A DNA stretch of 64,000 bases from Streptomyces albus subsp. albus (lineage in GTDB: Bacteria > Actinomycetota > Actinomycetes > Streptomycetales > Streptomycetaceae). The notes under the pieces were generated by a model. The model made no database searches and was not told the origin of the DNA. It was given only the letters and a program-made list of their open reading frames with translations. Each line of letters opens with the position of its first letter. Position 1 is the first letter of the stretch. The stretch is from NCBI RefSeq assembly GCF_000725885.1, contig NZ_JODR01000020.1:66570-130569 (forward strand). Reading direction: 5' to 3'. Below, piece by piece: positions 15,400 to 24,631 of this stretch. Position numbers and translations under genes: made by a program.

Positions 15400-17084
15400 C
15401 GTGGCCCGTCCTTCGTGCTCTGTGTACCGGTGTCGGGGGTGGCGGGTGCTGGGGCCGCGGGGTTCGCGGCGGCACCGAGGTCGCGGGCCCGCAGGGCGGC
15501 GCGCTGGACCTTGCCGGTGGCCGAGCGGGGCAGCTCGTCGGTGAACTCGATCAGCCGCGGGTAGGCGAAGCGGGAGTGGGTGGTGCGGGCGAAGCCGGAG
15601 ATCTCCCGGGCCAGCTCGTCACCCGGCTCGTATCCGGGGTTCAGCTCGATCCACGCCTTGACGGCCTGGCCGCGCACCGGGTCGGGGACGCCGACCACTC
15701 CGGCGTCGGCGACGGCGGGGTGCCCGCGCAGCACGGCCTCCACCTCGTAGGGGCCGACCCGGTACCCGGAGGTCTTGATGACGTCGTCGGTGCGGCCCAG
15801 GAACCAGAAGTAGCCGTCCTCGTCCATGACGGCCTGGTCCTTGGTGCGGTACCAGGTGCCGCCGAAGGTCTCGGCCGACGCCTCGGGCCGGTTCCAGTAG
15901 CCCAGCGGGTACTGGGGGTTGGACCCGGCGCGCAGGCAGATCTCGCCCGGCTGTCCCACGGGCACCTCGCGGTCGTGCTCGTCCAGCAGTGCGACGTCCC
16001 AGCCGGGCAGGGGCCGGCCCATGGAGCCGGGCTTGACCGGTACGCCGGGGAAGTTGCCGAGCAGCGGGTAGGACTCGGTCGATCCGTAGTAGTCCAGCAG
16101 GGTCACGCCGAACTGTTCGCGGAACCAGTCGATCAGGTCGGGGGTGAGCGGCTCGTTGGAGCAGCACACCACGCGCAGCGACTGCGGATAGCGGGTCCCG
16201 GCGTCCGGGACGTCCTGCATCATCTTACGGAGGAACGTGGGGTTGACCAGGGCCGTTGTCACCTTGTTACGGGACATGGCGGCCAGCAGCCCGGCCGGGT
16301 CGAAGCCGGCGGCGGGCCGGTGGACGAGGTGGACGGCGCCGGCGCGCAGCGGGCCCATCAGCTTGGCCATGGACCAGGCCCAGTCCCCGGCGCCGTAGAA
16401 GACATCGCCGGGCCGCAGATCGTGGCAGTGGCGGAACTCGTTGTGCCCGAGCAGGGTGCGGTGGGCGTGCACGATGCCCTTGGCCGGTCCGGTGGTCCCG
16501 GAGGTGTAGAAGATCAGCGCCGGGTCGTCGGCGGCCGTCGGGGCGGTCGCGTACTCGGGTGCCAGGGCGCCGATCGCCGGGTCGTCGACGTCCACCACGG
16601 TGCCGTCGAAGCCCTCGGCCCGGCCGAGCGCGGCCCGCTCCGTGATCAGTACGCCCGCGCCGGAGTCGGCCAGCCGGTAGCGGATGGGCTCGTCCGCCCA
16701 CAGCAGCGACATCGTCACCAGGACGGCGCCGGTCCGCAGGACGCCCAGATAGGTGGCCGGGGTGTCCGGACGCTGCGGCAGCAGCACGGCCACCCGGTCG
16801 CCCTTGCGGACACCGAGCGCGTGCAGATGCGCGGCCACCTGGCGGGAGCGGTCCTGGACCTGCTGCCAGCGGACCTCCTCCCGGTGGCCGGTGTGGTCCT
16901 CGAAGATGAGCGCGAGTTTGTCGCCCGGGTGCCGGTCGGCGACGTCGGCGGCCATGTTGTACCGCTCGGGGACGCTCCAGCGGTGGTCCGCCACGAGCCG
17001 GCGGTAGACGGAATCTCCGTCACCGGTCGTATCGGCGGTATCAGCGGCATCGGCGGTGTCGGCGGGGGTGACGCCGGTGGTCAT
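15396..17084 (-). CDS. Acyl-CoA synthetase (AMP-binding, medium-chain/aromatic acid type)
   Basis: A 562-residue ANL-superfamily ligase. It shows the AMP-binding P-loop (FYTSGTTGPAKGIVHAH), the adenine/ATP motif DYYGSTESYPLL, the hinge region WYRTKDQAVMDEDGYFWFLGRTDDVIKTSG and the catalytic lysine in SATGKVQR near the C-terminus. It should activate a carboxylic acid to an acyl-AMP and transfer it to CoA. The motifs resemble medium-chain or benzoate-type ligases. AGGAGGAACACC before the ATG is an excellent ribosome site. The first 25 residues are an Ala/Asp/Thr-rich repeat with no clear role. Confidence 0.85.
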   Translation of the reverse strand: MTTGVTPADTADAADTADTTGDGDSVYRRLVADHRWSVPERYNMAADVADRHPGDKLALIFEDHTGHREEVRWQQVQDRSRQVAAHLHALGVRKGDRVAVLLPQRPDTPATYLGVLRTGAVLVTMSLLWADEPIRYRLADSGAGVLITERAALGRAEGFDGTVVDVDDPAIGALAPEYATAPTAADDPALIFYTSGTTGPAKGIVHAHRTLLGHNEFRHCHDLRPGDVFYGAGDWAWSMAKLMGPLRAGAVHLVHRPAAGFDPAGLLAAMSRNKVTTALVNPTFLRKMMQDVPDAGTRYPQSLRVVCCSNEPLTPDLIDWFREQFGVTLLDYYGSTESYPLLGNFPGVPVKPGSMGRPLPGWDVALLDEHDREVPVGQPGEICLRAGSNPQYPLGYWNRPEASAETFGGTWYRTKDQAVMDEDGYFWFLGRTDDVIKTSGYRVGPYEVEAVLRGHPAVADAGVVGVPDPVRGQAVKAWIELNPGYEPGDELAREISGFARTTHSRFAYPRLIEFTDELPRSATGKVQRAALRARDLGAAANPAAPAPATPDTGTQSTKDGPR

Positions 17085-17157
17085 GGTGTTCCTCCTGGTG
17101 GGGCGGGGCGGATCCGGGGGGTACGGGCCGGTGCGACGCGGCGGCGGCCGGCCGGCT

Positions 17158-17955
17158 TCAGCGGCGGCGGCCGGCCAGGAAGCGGGCCATCTCGCGTTGC
17201 GGCTCGCCCGTGGCGTAGGCGGCCGTGTGCACCTTCTTCGCCGCCTCGACCGCCTCGTCGAGCCCCGCGTCGTCCAGTTCGCGCAGCCGGCCCTTGGTCA
17301 GGGCGACGGCACCGGGCGGGAGCTCCGCCAGCCGTGCGGCCTCCGCCAGCGCCTCGCTCTTCACCCGGTCCTGGTCCACCAGGCGGGACAGCAGCCCGAG
17401 CCGCTGCGCCTCGGGGCCGTCCACCAGGCGGCCGGTGAGGGCGAACTCCGCGGTCTTCGCGCGGCCGAGGATGCCCCGCATGGCCCAGATGCCGGTGATG
17501 CTGGGGATGCCGGAGAGCACTTCCGGCTGTCCCATCCTGACGCCCTCGTGGCCGATGCGGAGGTCGGCGAGGAGGGCGAACTGGAATCCGGAGCCGGCCG
17601 CGACCCCGTTGACGGCGGCGACGACCGGTTTGTCGAGGGCCCGCACCGCGCGGAAGAGGCGGCCGAAGTCGTCGATCCACGCCTCGGCGGCGGCGTGGTC
17701 GTCGGGGTCGATGGCGGCCGTCTCCGCCAGGTCCTGGCCCGCGCAGAACGCGCGTCCGGCGCCGGTGAGCACGACCGCCCGGCACTGCGGGTCGGCGCCC
17801 GCCTCGTCGAGCGCGGCGACGAGCCGGTCACGCATCGCGGCGGTCCAGGCGTTCAGCTTGTCGGGACGGTTGAGCGTCACCTCGGCCACGTGGATTCCCT
17901 CGCCGTCGGCCGGTACGGGGTGGCGGGTCACCAGGACGGTGCTGTCGTCGGTCAT
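17158..17955 (-). CDS. Enoyl-CoA hydratase/isomerase family protein
   Basis: This 265-residue crotonase-fold protein has the oxyanion-hole motifs TGAGRAFCAGQDLAE (about residues 60-75) and NGVAAGSGFQFALLADLRIG (about 105-125). It is likely to hydrate or isomerise an unsaturated acyl-CoA, probably the product of the neighbouring ligase. The ATG start at 17955 gives the family's usual length. It is the first gene of the leftward operon (hydratase, ligase, transporter) and is divergent from a LysR regulator. Confidence 0.85.
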   Translation of the reverse strand: MTDDSTVLVTRHPVPADGEGIHVAEVTLNRPDKLNAWTAAMRDRLVAALDEAGADPQCRAVVLTGAGRAFCAGQDLAETAAIDPDDHAAAEAWIDDFGRLFRAVRALDKPVVAAVNGVAAGSGFQFALLADLRIGHEGVRMGQPEVLSGIPSITGIWAMRGILGRAKTAEFALTGRLVDGPEAQRLGLLSRLVDQDRVKSEALAEAARLAELPPGAVALTKGRLRELDDAGLDEAVEAAKKVHTAAYATGEPQREMARFLAGRRR

Positions 17956-18163
17956 GAGGGCATGCCTTTCTGTCGCTTGTGTCGCTTCCGTGGTTTTCAG
18001 GGGCCTGACTGCGCCTGTCGTGCGCGCAGGGGAGGGCTGCGGCATGGCCGCCGCACATGGGGTGGGTGGGTTGAGGGCGGGTGAAGGCCGGTGGGCTTCC
18101 CGTCGGCAGCCATGCAAACAGCCCGCGATGTGATCCGGCTAACACCAATCGGGACTGCCGGCG

Positions 18164-18178
18164 ATATCGGAGCGATAT
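18164..18178. promoter_or_regulatory. Dyad just upstream of the LysR gene
   Basis: ATATC-5-GATAT lies 10 bases before the LysR ATG. It is an AT-rich dyad in a GC-rich context between the divergent operon and regulator, so a LysR autoregulatory site is plausible. The 232-base gap shows no other clear element. Confidence 0.3.
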
Positions 18179-18187
18179 GGTGCGCCG

Positions 18188-19123
18188 ATGGAGCTTCGTC
18201 ACCTGCGTTATTTCGCCGTTCTGGCCGAAGAGCTGCACTTCGGCAGGGCCGCGGAACGGCTGCACATGGCGCAGCCGCCGCTGTCGCAGCGCATCCGCGA
18301 CTTGGAGAACGAACTGGGTGTGCGGCTCTTCGACCGCACCCGTCCCCGGGTTCAGCTCACCGAGGCGGGCGCGCTGTTGCTGGAGCACGTACGGCCGGTG
18401 CTGGCCGGCGTCGACAGTGCACGGGAGGCCATGCGGCGGGTGCGGCCGGGGGAGGCGGGCGTCCTGCGGGTCGGCGTGCCGCCGGACACGGGCCCGCAGG
18501 TGCTGCCGACGCTGACCGCCGGCTTCGCCCGCCGCGTCCCCGACGTGCTCATCGACCTGCACGAGCTGACGACCGACGAGCAGTTGCTGCGGCTGCGTGA
18601 GGGCGAACTGGACGCGGGGGTGGTCCGGCACCCCGCGGACACGGTCGGTCTGGAGTCCGGGCCGGTGCTACGGCGGGAGCTGGGCGTCGTGCTGCGGGCC
18701 GACCACCCGGCGGCCCGGCCCGGGGGCGCCGTCCGGCTGCGCGACCTGGACGGCGCCTCGCTGGTGGTCTTCCCCCGGGCGATGGCGCCACGGCTGTACG
18801 ACCACATGCTGCTCATCTGCCGTGACGAGGGGCTGCTGCCCGGGGCCATCCGGCACGCGCGCAACCCGCACTTCGTGCACGGTCTCGTCCTCGCGGGCCG
18901 GGGCGTCCACTTCAACGAGCCCCCGGCGACACCGCTTCCCGACGGACTGGTCTGGCGCCCGCTGGAGGGGGCGACGCTGGCCTGGCAGACCTCGGTCGTG
19001 TGGGTGCCCACCCGCCACAACGAGGCGATCGTCGCGTTCACCGAGGCGGTGTCCGAAGGACTGACGGCGGCCGGGCACCGTCTGGTGGAGGCGGTGCCCG
19101 AAGCAGCCCGGAGTGGTGACTGA
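18188..19123 (+). CDS. LysR-family regulator (BenM/CatR-like)
   Basis: A 311-residue regulator starting MELRHLRYFAVLAEELHFGRAA, with the helix-turn-helix in residues 1-60 and a ligand domain after residue 90 (LRVGVPPDTGPQVLP). The N-terminus resembles LysR proteins that control aromatic or acid catabolism. It is divergent from the hydratase-ligase-transporter operon and most likely controls it with the acid or a CoA ester as effector. Confidence 0.85.
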   Translation: MELRHLRYFAVLAEELHFGRAAERLHMAQPPLSQRIRDLENELGVRLFDRTRPRVQLTEAGALLLEHVRPVLAGVDSAREAMRRVRPGEAGVLRVGVPPDTGPQVLPTLTAGFARRVPDVLIDLHELTTDEQLLRLREGELDAGVVRHPADTVGLESGPVLRRELGVVLRADHPAARPGGAVRLRDLDGASLVVFPRAMAPRLYDHMLLICRDEGLLPGAIRHARNPHFVHGLVLAGRGVHFNEPPATPLPDGLVWRPLEGATLAWQTSVVWVPTRHNEAIVAFTEAVSEGLTAAGHRLVEAVPEAARSGD

Positions 19124-19181
19124 GGCGGCGTTGGGCACGGGCGGTCACGACCCGCGCTCCCCCTGTGGAGGGCCGGACCGG

Positions 19182-19430
19182 TCAGCGCTGCGGCGGCCGG
19201 GGCCGCACCCGGGGGGTCTTCCTGCGCAGCCAGTCACGCCGTTCCTCGTCCATCGGCACGTGCCACTGGAGATGGCCGCAGCCGGTGCACACCAGAACCG
19301 TGAAGACGTTCACCTTCATCAGCAGCCCGCCCGGCTTGCGGAGCCCTAACTGCCCGGCCATCTCCGCTTCGTGGACCTCGTCCCCGCCGCACAGGGAGCA
19401 GAATCCGCTGCGCATGTCGTCTGTCGCCAT
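19182..19430 (-). CDS. Small zinc-ribbon protein with a TTA codon
   Basis: This 82-residue protein carries two CxxC pairs (CSLCGG near residue 11 and CTGCGH near residue 52) that probably bind one zinc. The tail is basic. Codon 28 (19347-19349) is TTA, so translation in Streptomyces would need the bldA tRNA. The start is taken as ATG at 19430; the ribosome site is weak. Function is unknown; nearby genes give no clear clue. Confidence 0.6.
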   Translation of the reverse strand: MATDDMRSGFCSLCGGDEVHEAEMAGQLGLRKPGGLLMKVNVFTVLVCTGCGHLQWHVPMDEERRDWLRRKTPRVRPRPPQR

Positions 19431-19467
19431 GCCGGCCGACTGTAGCGGCCGGCCGGACCGCTCCCGG

Positions 19468-19493
19468 CGGGGGCCCGGCCGTAGCGGCCCCCG
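19468..19493 (-). terminator. Possible terminator of the ABC importer operon
   Basis: CGGGGGCC and its complement (8-base arms, 10-base loop) lie about 30 bases after the ATPase stop, reading leftward. A second palindrome, CCGCCCG-C-CGGGCGG (19506-19520), sits even closer to the stop. Either could end the operon. Confidence 0.4.
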
Positions 19494-19525
19494 GCACCCG
19501 CAGCCCCGCCCGCCGGGCGGACGGA

Positions 19526-20983
19526 TCACCGCGCCTGACCTGCGGGCACACGAGGGCGCCGGGCCAGTTCTCCGTCCGTGAGGGCGACTTCGTCGTCGGC
19601 GATCCGGCGTACCACCCGCGGATCGTGCGTGATGACGAGCACGCCCAGCGACTGCTCCTCGCACAGCTGACGCACCAGGCCGAGCACGGACTCCTGGGTC
19701 ACCGAGTCCAGGGCCGAGGTCATCTCGTCGCACAGCAGGACGCGTGGTCCGGCGGCCAACGCCCGGGCGAGGGCGACACGTTGACGCTGGCCGCCGGAGA
19801 GCCGGCCGGGCAGCCGTCGCGCGAGCCCGGCCGGCAGGCGGACCAGGGCGAGCAGCCGCTCGATCTCCTCGTCGATCTCCTGTGCGTCCCGCATCCCCCG
19901 CAGGACGCGCAGCGGACGCCGCAGGGCGTCATGGACGGTCTGCGCGGGGTGCAGCGTCTCCGCCGGGCTCTGCGGCACCAGTTGGACCGCCGCGCGGTCC
20001 GCGGTGCGCCTCTTGTGCGCCCGCCCCGGCAACGGCCGGCCGTCGAGGAGGACCGTTCCGGCGGCCGGCGGATGGAGCCCCGCCAGGCAGCGGGCCAGTG
20101 TCGTCTTGCCGCTGCCGGAGGCGCCGGTGACGGCCAGGCACCGTCCCGGGTGCACCGTCAGACCGACGTTGTGGAGGACCTGCCGGGTGCCGCGCCGCGC
20201 GGTGAGACCTTCGACGTGCAGCAGCGGGGTCCCGCCGCTCTCGCGGGGAGGACGGCCGGCTGCCGCCGACGCCGCGGTGACGAGTGCCGCAGCGGCCCGG
20301 GAGGCCGGAGCGGTCAGCACGCGTTCCGCCGGGGCGTCCTCCACGATGCGTCCGTCGTCGAGCACCACGATGCGGTCGGCCAGTCCGTCGATCGAGGACA
20401 GGTCGTGGGTGATCCACAGCAGGCCCACCCCCGCCGCGCGGACGCGGGCGAGCTCCGCGCGGACCTCGTCCCTCGCCGCGGGATCGAGCGCGGAGGTGGG
20501 TTCGTCGAGCACCAGGAGCCGGGGATCCCGGGCGAGTGCGGCGGCCAGAGCGGCACGTTGCTGCTGGCCTCCGGACAGTTCGGCGGGCCTCCGGCCGGCG
20601 AGGGCGGCCGGCAGGCCGACCCGGTGGAGGAGCGCCGCCACGGGGTGCTCGCCACGGGTTCCCGAGGCGGTGCTCAGCGTGCGCGCCAGCCGGCGGTACG
20701 GGTTGAGGGTCGAGCCGGCGTCCTGCCCGAGATAGGCGACGGTACGGCCCCGCAGCTGCGGGTGGGGCTCGGGCAGTGTGTCGTGCCCGGCGACGCGGAC
20801 CCGGCCGCCGCCCAGCGTGATGCCCGGCCGCAGGTGTCCCAGCACGGCGAGGGCCAGTGTCGTCTTGCCGGAGCCGGAGGCGCCGACCACCGCCAGTGTC
20901 TCGCCGGCCCGTGCGGTCAGGGACACACCGCGCAGGACCGGCCCCTGGGCCGAACGCAGCGTCAGATTCTCGACGGAGAGCAT
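19526..20983 (-). CDS. ABC transporter ATP-binding protein with two fused ATPase domains
   Basis: The 485-residue protein has two complete nucleotide-binding domains of the oligopeptide/nickel (Dpp/Nik) type. The first has Walker A VGASGSGKTTLALAVLG, signature LSGGQQQR and Walker B LLVLDEPTSALD; the second has VTGASGSGKTTLARCLAG, LSGGQRQR and VLLCDEMTSALD. It should power the two permeases just upstream in the operon. The ATG at 20983 follows GAGGAG, 8 bases after the permease stop. In context it probably energises uptake of the metal-loaded siderophore-like product. Confidence 0.85.
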   Translation of the reverse strand: MLSVENLTLRSAQGPVLRGVSLTARAGETLAVVGASGSGKTTLALAVLGHLRPGITLGGGRVRVAGHDTLPEPHPQLRGRTVAYLGQDAGSTLNPYRRLARTLSTASGTRGEHPVAALLHRVGLPAALAGRRPAELSGGQQQRAALAAALARDPRLLVLDEPTSALDPAARDEVRAELARVRAAGVGLLWITHDLSSIDGLADRIVVLDDGRIVEDAPAERVLTAPASRAAAALVTAASAAAGRPPRESGGTPLLHVEGLTARRGTRQVLHNVGLTVHPGRCLAVTGASGSGKTTLARCLAGLHPPAAGTVLLDGRPLPGRAHKRRTADRAAVQLVPQSPAETLHPAQTVHDALRRPLRVLRGMRDAQEIDEEIERLLALVRLPAGLARRLPGRLSGGQRQRVALARALAAGPRVLLCDEMTSALDSVTQESVLGLVRQLCEEQSLGVLVITHDPRVVRRIADDEVALTDGELARRPRVPAGQAR

Positions 20984-20991
20984 CGCGTGGC

Positions 20992-21855
20992 TCACTCCTC
21001 GGCCCGGGGGCGGGTCAGCGTGTCGGACAGCAGGTTGACGCCCACGGCGAGGACGGCGATCAGGACCAGCGGCGCCAGCAGTGCGTACGGCTGGAGAGCG
21101 GCACCGGGCAGCGCCTCGTGCAGCAGGGTGCCCCAGTCGGTGCCGGTCATCCCGACGCCGAGGAACCCGGCGGCGCCCACCAGGTACAGGGAGAAGACGA
21201 AGCGGAGGCCGGCGTCGGCGAGCACCGTGGTGGCGACCAGCGGCAGGACCTCGTACCGCAGTACCCAGGGCCACCGTTCGCCGCGCGCGACCGCCAGTTC
21301 CACGTGCGGTCTGTGCAATACGGGCAGTGCGGCGGCCCTGACGACCCGTGCGGACAGCGGGACCCCGGCGACACACGCGGCGACCACGACGCCGAGCCGG
21401 CTGGGCACGGAGGTCAGGACGAGCAGGAGGGCGAGCATGGGCGGCAGCGCGGCGAGGGCGTCGAGGGGGCGCATGACGACGCCTTCGGCCCTGGGCCGGC
21501 GGTGTGCGACGAAGGCCGCCAGCAGCCCGGCCGTGGTGCCGAGCACCACGGTGACCGCGGTGGCGAGCGTGGTGGTGAGCAGCACCGGCGGACCCCCGTG
21601 CAGCAGCCGGGACAGTACGTCGCGGCCCAGGTGGTCGGTGCCCAGCGGATGTGCGGTATCGGGGGCCGCGAACGGTGCCGCGGCCACCTCGGTGGGGGAG
21701 TGCGGGGCGAGCCACGGTCCGGCCGCCCCGGCCACCACGACGGCGCCGACGAGTACGGCCACGGCCGTGGTGCGCCTCCCGCCGCGGGCCCGGACGCGGG
21801 CGGCGGACGACCGGCCACCGCGTATGCCGCGCCGTGGCGGTGCGGGGGTGTTCAT
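20992..21855 (-). CDS. ABC transporter permease, DppC/NikC type
   Basis: A 287-residue inner-membrane permease with an N-terminal helix, the TDHLGRDVLSRLLHG motif typical of the second permease of peptide/nickel importers, and five further helices. It pairs with the other permease to form the translocation channel. ATG overlaps the TGA of the upstream permease (ATGA), so they are translationally coupled. The EAA-like loop is degenerate (AVARGERWPWVLRYEVLP). Confidence 0.85.
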   Translation of the reverse strand: MNTPAPPRRGIRGGRSSAARVRARGGRRTTAVAVLVGAVVVAGAAGPWLAPHSPTEVAAAPFAAPDTAHPLGTDHLGRDVLSRLLHGGPPVLLTTTLATAVTVVLGTTAGLLAAFVAHRRPRAEGVVMRPLDALAALPPMLALLLVLTSVPSRLGVVVAACVAGVPLSARVVRAAALPVLHRPHVELAVARGERWPWVLRYEVLPLVATTVLADAGLRFVFSLYLVGAAGFLGVGMTGTDWGTLLHEALPGAALQPYALLAPLVLIAVLAVGVNLLSDTLTRPRAEE

Positions 21856-22802
21856 ACGGACCTCGTTCTTCCGACTGCGGTGCCGACGACGTCTGCGGCG
21901 ATGGTGGCCAGCAGGGTGAGGGCGCCCATGAGCATCGCGAGTGCCTGCACGACCGGCAGGTCGCCCGTGCTGACGGAGGTGACCAGCACCTTGCCGATCC
22001 CCGGGTAGTTGAAGACGATCTCCACCAGGACGGTGCCGCCGAGGAGGCCGGCGGAGGTGACCAGCCAGATCTGGGCGGCGGCCGGCAGCACGGCCGGCAG
22101 TACCCCTTGGCACAGCACGGCCCGTTCGGGAATGCCGTTGAGCCGCATGGCCTCCACGTGCGGGGCGCGGCACGCGGTGAGCGTCTGCGCCCTGATGACG
22201 CGGGTGGCGTAGGCGAGGCTCACCCACAGCAGACTGAGGACCGGCAGGACCAGCACCTCGGGATGGACGAGGGGCGAGTCACCCGCGGGCACCAGCGAGG
22301 TCGCCGGGAGCCAGCCCGACTGCGCGCCCAGTACGAGGGCGAGCACCCCGGCGACCAGGTACTCGGGCACGGCGGTGGTCAGGAGCAGCAGCGTCGAGCC
22401 GGTACCGTCGACGCGGCTGCCGGCCCGGCGGCCCAGTGCGACACCGAGGAGAAGGGAAAGGGGCACCAGAAGGAGGATGGTCAAGGCGGTCAGGACGGCG
22501 GTGTTGCCGAGCCGGCCGGCGAGCATCCCGGCGACGGGGGTGCCGTTCGCCGAGGTCCCCAGGTCGCCGTGGAGCAGACCGCCGGCCCACTCCAGATACC
22601 GCTGTGCCAAGGGCTCGTTCAGGCCGAGGCGTTCGCGCGCTGCCGCCAGCTGTTCCGGTGTGGCGTCGGGGCCCAGCCGGGCGGACGCGGGGTCACCGGG
22701 CAGGAGGTCGACGCCCGCGTACACCACCAGGGACAGGGCGGCCAGCAGGACGGCGGCGGTGCCGAGCCGGCCGGCGACGTACCGGGCCGTGTCCGCTCTC
22801 AC
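21852..22802 (-). CDS. ABC transporter permease, DppB/NikB type
   Basis: A 316-residue permease with six predicted helices. It shows the family features LPGDPASARLGPDAT after helix 1 (conserved GDP), LNEPLAQRYLEW and a loop ACRAPHVEAMRLNGIPERAV. The GTG at 22802 overlaps the binding-protein stop (GTGA) and is chosen over a GTG nine codons upstream. It is the first permease of the operon, in the usual order of binding protein, permease B, permease C, ATPase. Confidence 0.85.
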   Translation of the reverse strand: MRADTARYVAGRLGTAAVLLAALSLVVYAGVDLLPGDPASARLGPDATPEQLAAARERLGLNEPLAQRYLEWAGGLLHGDLGTSANGTPVAGMLAGRLGNTAVLTALTILLLVPLSLLLGVALGRRAGSRVDGTGSTLLLLTTAVPEYLVAGVLALVLGAQSGWLPATSLVPAGDSPLVHPEVLVLPVLSLLWVSLAYATRVIRAQTLTACRAPHVEAMRLNGIPERAVLCQGVLPAVLPAAAQIWLVTSAGLLGGTVLVEIVFNYPGIGKVLVTSVSTGDLPVVQALAMLMGALTLLATIAADVVGTAVGRTRSV

Positions 22803-24385
22803 GCGACGAACCCGACCTTCCCCAGCCACGGGTACTTCGGCGACTCGCGGTTCTCGATGCCCGTCAGTTTCTCCTTCGCCAGGCTCAGCACGTCACCGCG
22901 CCCCCAGGCCACCCAGTTGCCCCGCTCGGCCATCACCCGCTGGGCCTTGGCCCAGGCTTCGGCCCGGTCGGCTTCGGAGGTGGTGGACAACGCCGTGGCG
23001 ACGGCCTTCTCCAGCTCCTCGTCCGGGAAGGCCAGGGTCTTGAAGGCGGCCGACCGGGTGTAGGTCAGGGCGAGGGAGACGGGCCCGAGGGGGAAGGAGA
23101 TGGCGTCGCACGCCTTCATCCCGGCCGGGTCGTAGCCCTCTGCGGTGGTGACCTTGACCAGGGAGGCGTCGAGACCGAGGCCGCGGAGCTGTTCCACGAA
23201 GAGCCCGGCGGCGGAGTTGAGTCCGGTCTCGTACTCGGCGGTGCGCACCACGAACGGTTTGCCCGTGGCACCGGCCTCCTTCAGCAGCCGCTTGGCCTTC
23301 GCGACGTCGCGTCCGGGAACGGGAACGTCGTCGAGGTAGTACTTGGCTCCCGCCCCGAACAGGTCGTTGGCGGGCGCGCCGTACCCGAGGAAGACGGCCT
23401 CGACCAGGGCCTTCCGGTCGATGCCGAGCTTGATCGCCTGCCGTACGCGGGGGTCGGAGGGCAGGTCGCGGCCGACGTTGAGGACGAAGCCGTAGGTCGT
23501 GCGGGCGTTCTTGCCCGCGTCACGGATCTGGAGGCCGGTTCCGGGCGGTCCCGCCTTCGCGGTCGTGAAGGAGATGTCGGAGGCGTAGTCGGCCTGGCCG
23601 TCCTTGACCGCGTTGACCCGGGCCTGGGCGTCGTCGACGCTGAGCAGCACCACCTTCTCGGCGTACCCGGCTCCGTCCCAGTAGTCGTCGTGGCGCTCCA
23701 GCCGGGTCTCGACGCCCGCCTTGAAGGCCGTGACGCGGTAGGGGCCGGTGCCCACCACCTTGCCGGCGGAGAAGGAGGAGGTGCCCTTCTTGATGACGTA
23801 CAGGCCGGCGCCCGCGAGGAGGGTGGCCGGGTCGCCGACCGGCCGGCGGGTCGGTATGACGACGGTGTGGTCGCCGTGCGCCTCGGCGGCGGCGAGGTCG
23901 AAGTAGGCCGCCAGTTCGCTGGGGGAGACGCGGTCGGGGGAGGCGCGGTACGCCAGCGTGTGGACGACGTCGGCGGCGGTGAAGGGCGTTCCGTCGTGCC
24001 ACGTCACGCCCCGTCTCAGGGCCAGGGTGCAGCTCTCGGCCTCGGTGTCGGCCTCGGCCGACGTGGCGAGGGCCGGCTTCGCCTGGCCGTCGGCGAAGAA
24101 GAACAGGGTGTCGTAGACGACCGAGTAGCGGGCGAGGTCGCAGGGCGAGGTGCCCACAGTGGGGTCGAGCGATTCGGCCGCTCCCGCTCCGGCGAAGGCC
24201 AGCCGTGCGGTGCCGCCGCGCCCGGGCTCGCCGGTGGGCGCGCCGGTCACGGTGGGCGCCGCCGCACCGTCGGACGTGCAGCCGGTGAGCGCGGGTGCGG
24301 CGGCGGTGGCGGCCCCCACTCCGAGCAGGGCGAGGAGGGTGCGCCGTGTGACGGGCGGTGAGGGCATGGCGGGGCTGGGAGACAT
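22799..24385 (-). CDS. ABC transporter substrate-binding lipoprotein (peptide/nickel family 5)
   Basis: A 528-residue solute-binding protein. The N-terminus has a twin-arginine-like TRRTLLALLGVG signal and the lipobox LTGC, so it is probably exported folded and lipid-anchored outside the membrane. The mature part carries the SBP_bac_5 pattern (LTYRASPDRV region, VVGTGPYRVTAFKAG, IDRKALVEAVFLGYG). The ATG at 24385 has GGAG 8 bases before it. It is the first gene behind a Zur-like box, so its likely ligand is the zinc complex of the peptide made by the divergent operon. Confidence 0.85.
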   Translation of the reverse strand: MSPSPAMPSPPVTRRTLLALLGVGAATAAAPALTGCTSDGAAAPTVTGAPTGEPGRGGTARLAFAGAGAAESLDPTVGTSPCDLARYSVVYDTLFFFADGQAKPALATSAEADTEAESCTLALRRGVTWHDGTPFTAADVVHTLAYRASPDRVSPSELAAYFDLAAAEAHGDHTVVIPTRRPVGDPATLLAGAGLYVIKKGTSSFSAGKVVGTGPYRVTAFKAGVETRLERHDDYWDGAGYAEKVVLLSVDDAQARVNAVKDGQADYASDISFTTAKAGPPGTGLQIRDAGKNARTTYGFVLNVGRDLPSDPRVRQAIKLGIDRKALVEAVFLGYGAPANDLFGAGAKYYLDDVPVPGRDVAKAKRLLKEAGATGKPFVVRTAEYETGLNSAAGLFVEQLRGLGLDASLVKVTTAEGYDPAGMKACDAISFPLGPVSLALTYTRSAAFKTLAFPDEELEKAVATALSTTSEADRAEAWAKAQRVMAERGNWVAWGRGDVLSLAKEKLTGIENRESPKYPWLGKVGFVA

Positions 24386-24461
24386 GACACTCCGAGTGCG
24401 AGGGGGCGGGCGCGCCGATGTGCCGGGCCGCCCGCGGCTGAGAGGCGAAGACCCCCTCAGT

Positions 24462-24489
24462 CTTACATGACAATCATTTTCACCATCAA
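24462..24489 (-). promoter_or_regulatory. Zur-box promoter of the ABC importer operon
   Basis: TGACAATCATTTTCA (24468-24482) is a 7-1-7 palindrome with one mismatched pair. Read leftward it is TGAAAATGATTGTCA, one base from the idealised Streptomyces Zur box. It fills the 16-base space between a leftward -35-like TTGATG (24489-24484) and a -10-like TGTAAG (24467-24462). A Zur-zinc dimer here would block the importer promoter. The start codon lies 77 bases downstream. Confidence 0.75.
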
Positions 24490-24631
24490 CCGGACGGGGT
24501 GCGGGCCGGTGTGCCGCGCCCGGTCGGATGTCATCAACTGCGCAAGCTGGAGCGGAAGTTGGGGACTCCCGGTGTGCCGGGGTTGTGGTGTGCGGCCGGT
24601 CGTCGAATCGAACAGTAGTCGGCAAATAGTT

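Noticed and set aside
15315-17438. 707-codon open frame on the plus strand
   Set aside because: Antisense to the acyl-CoA ligase, whose motifs and ribosome site are clear.
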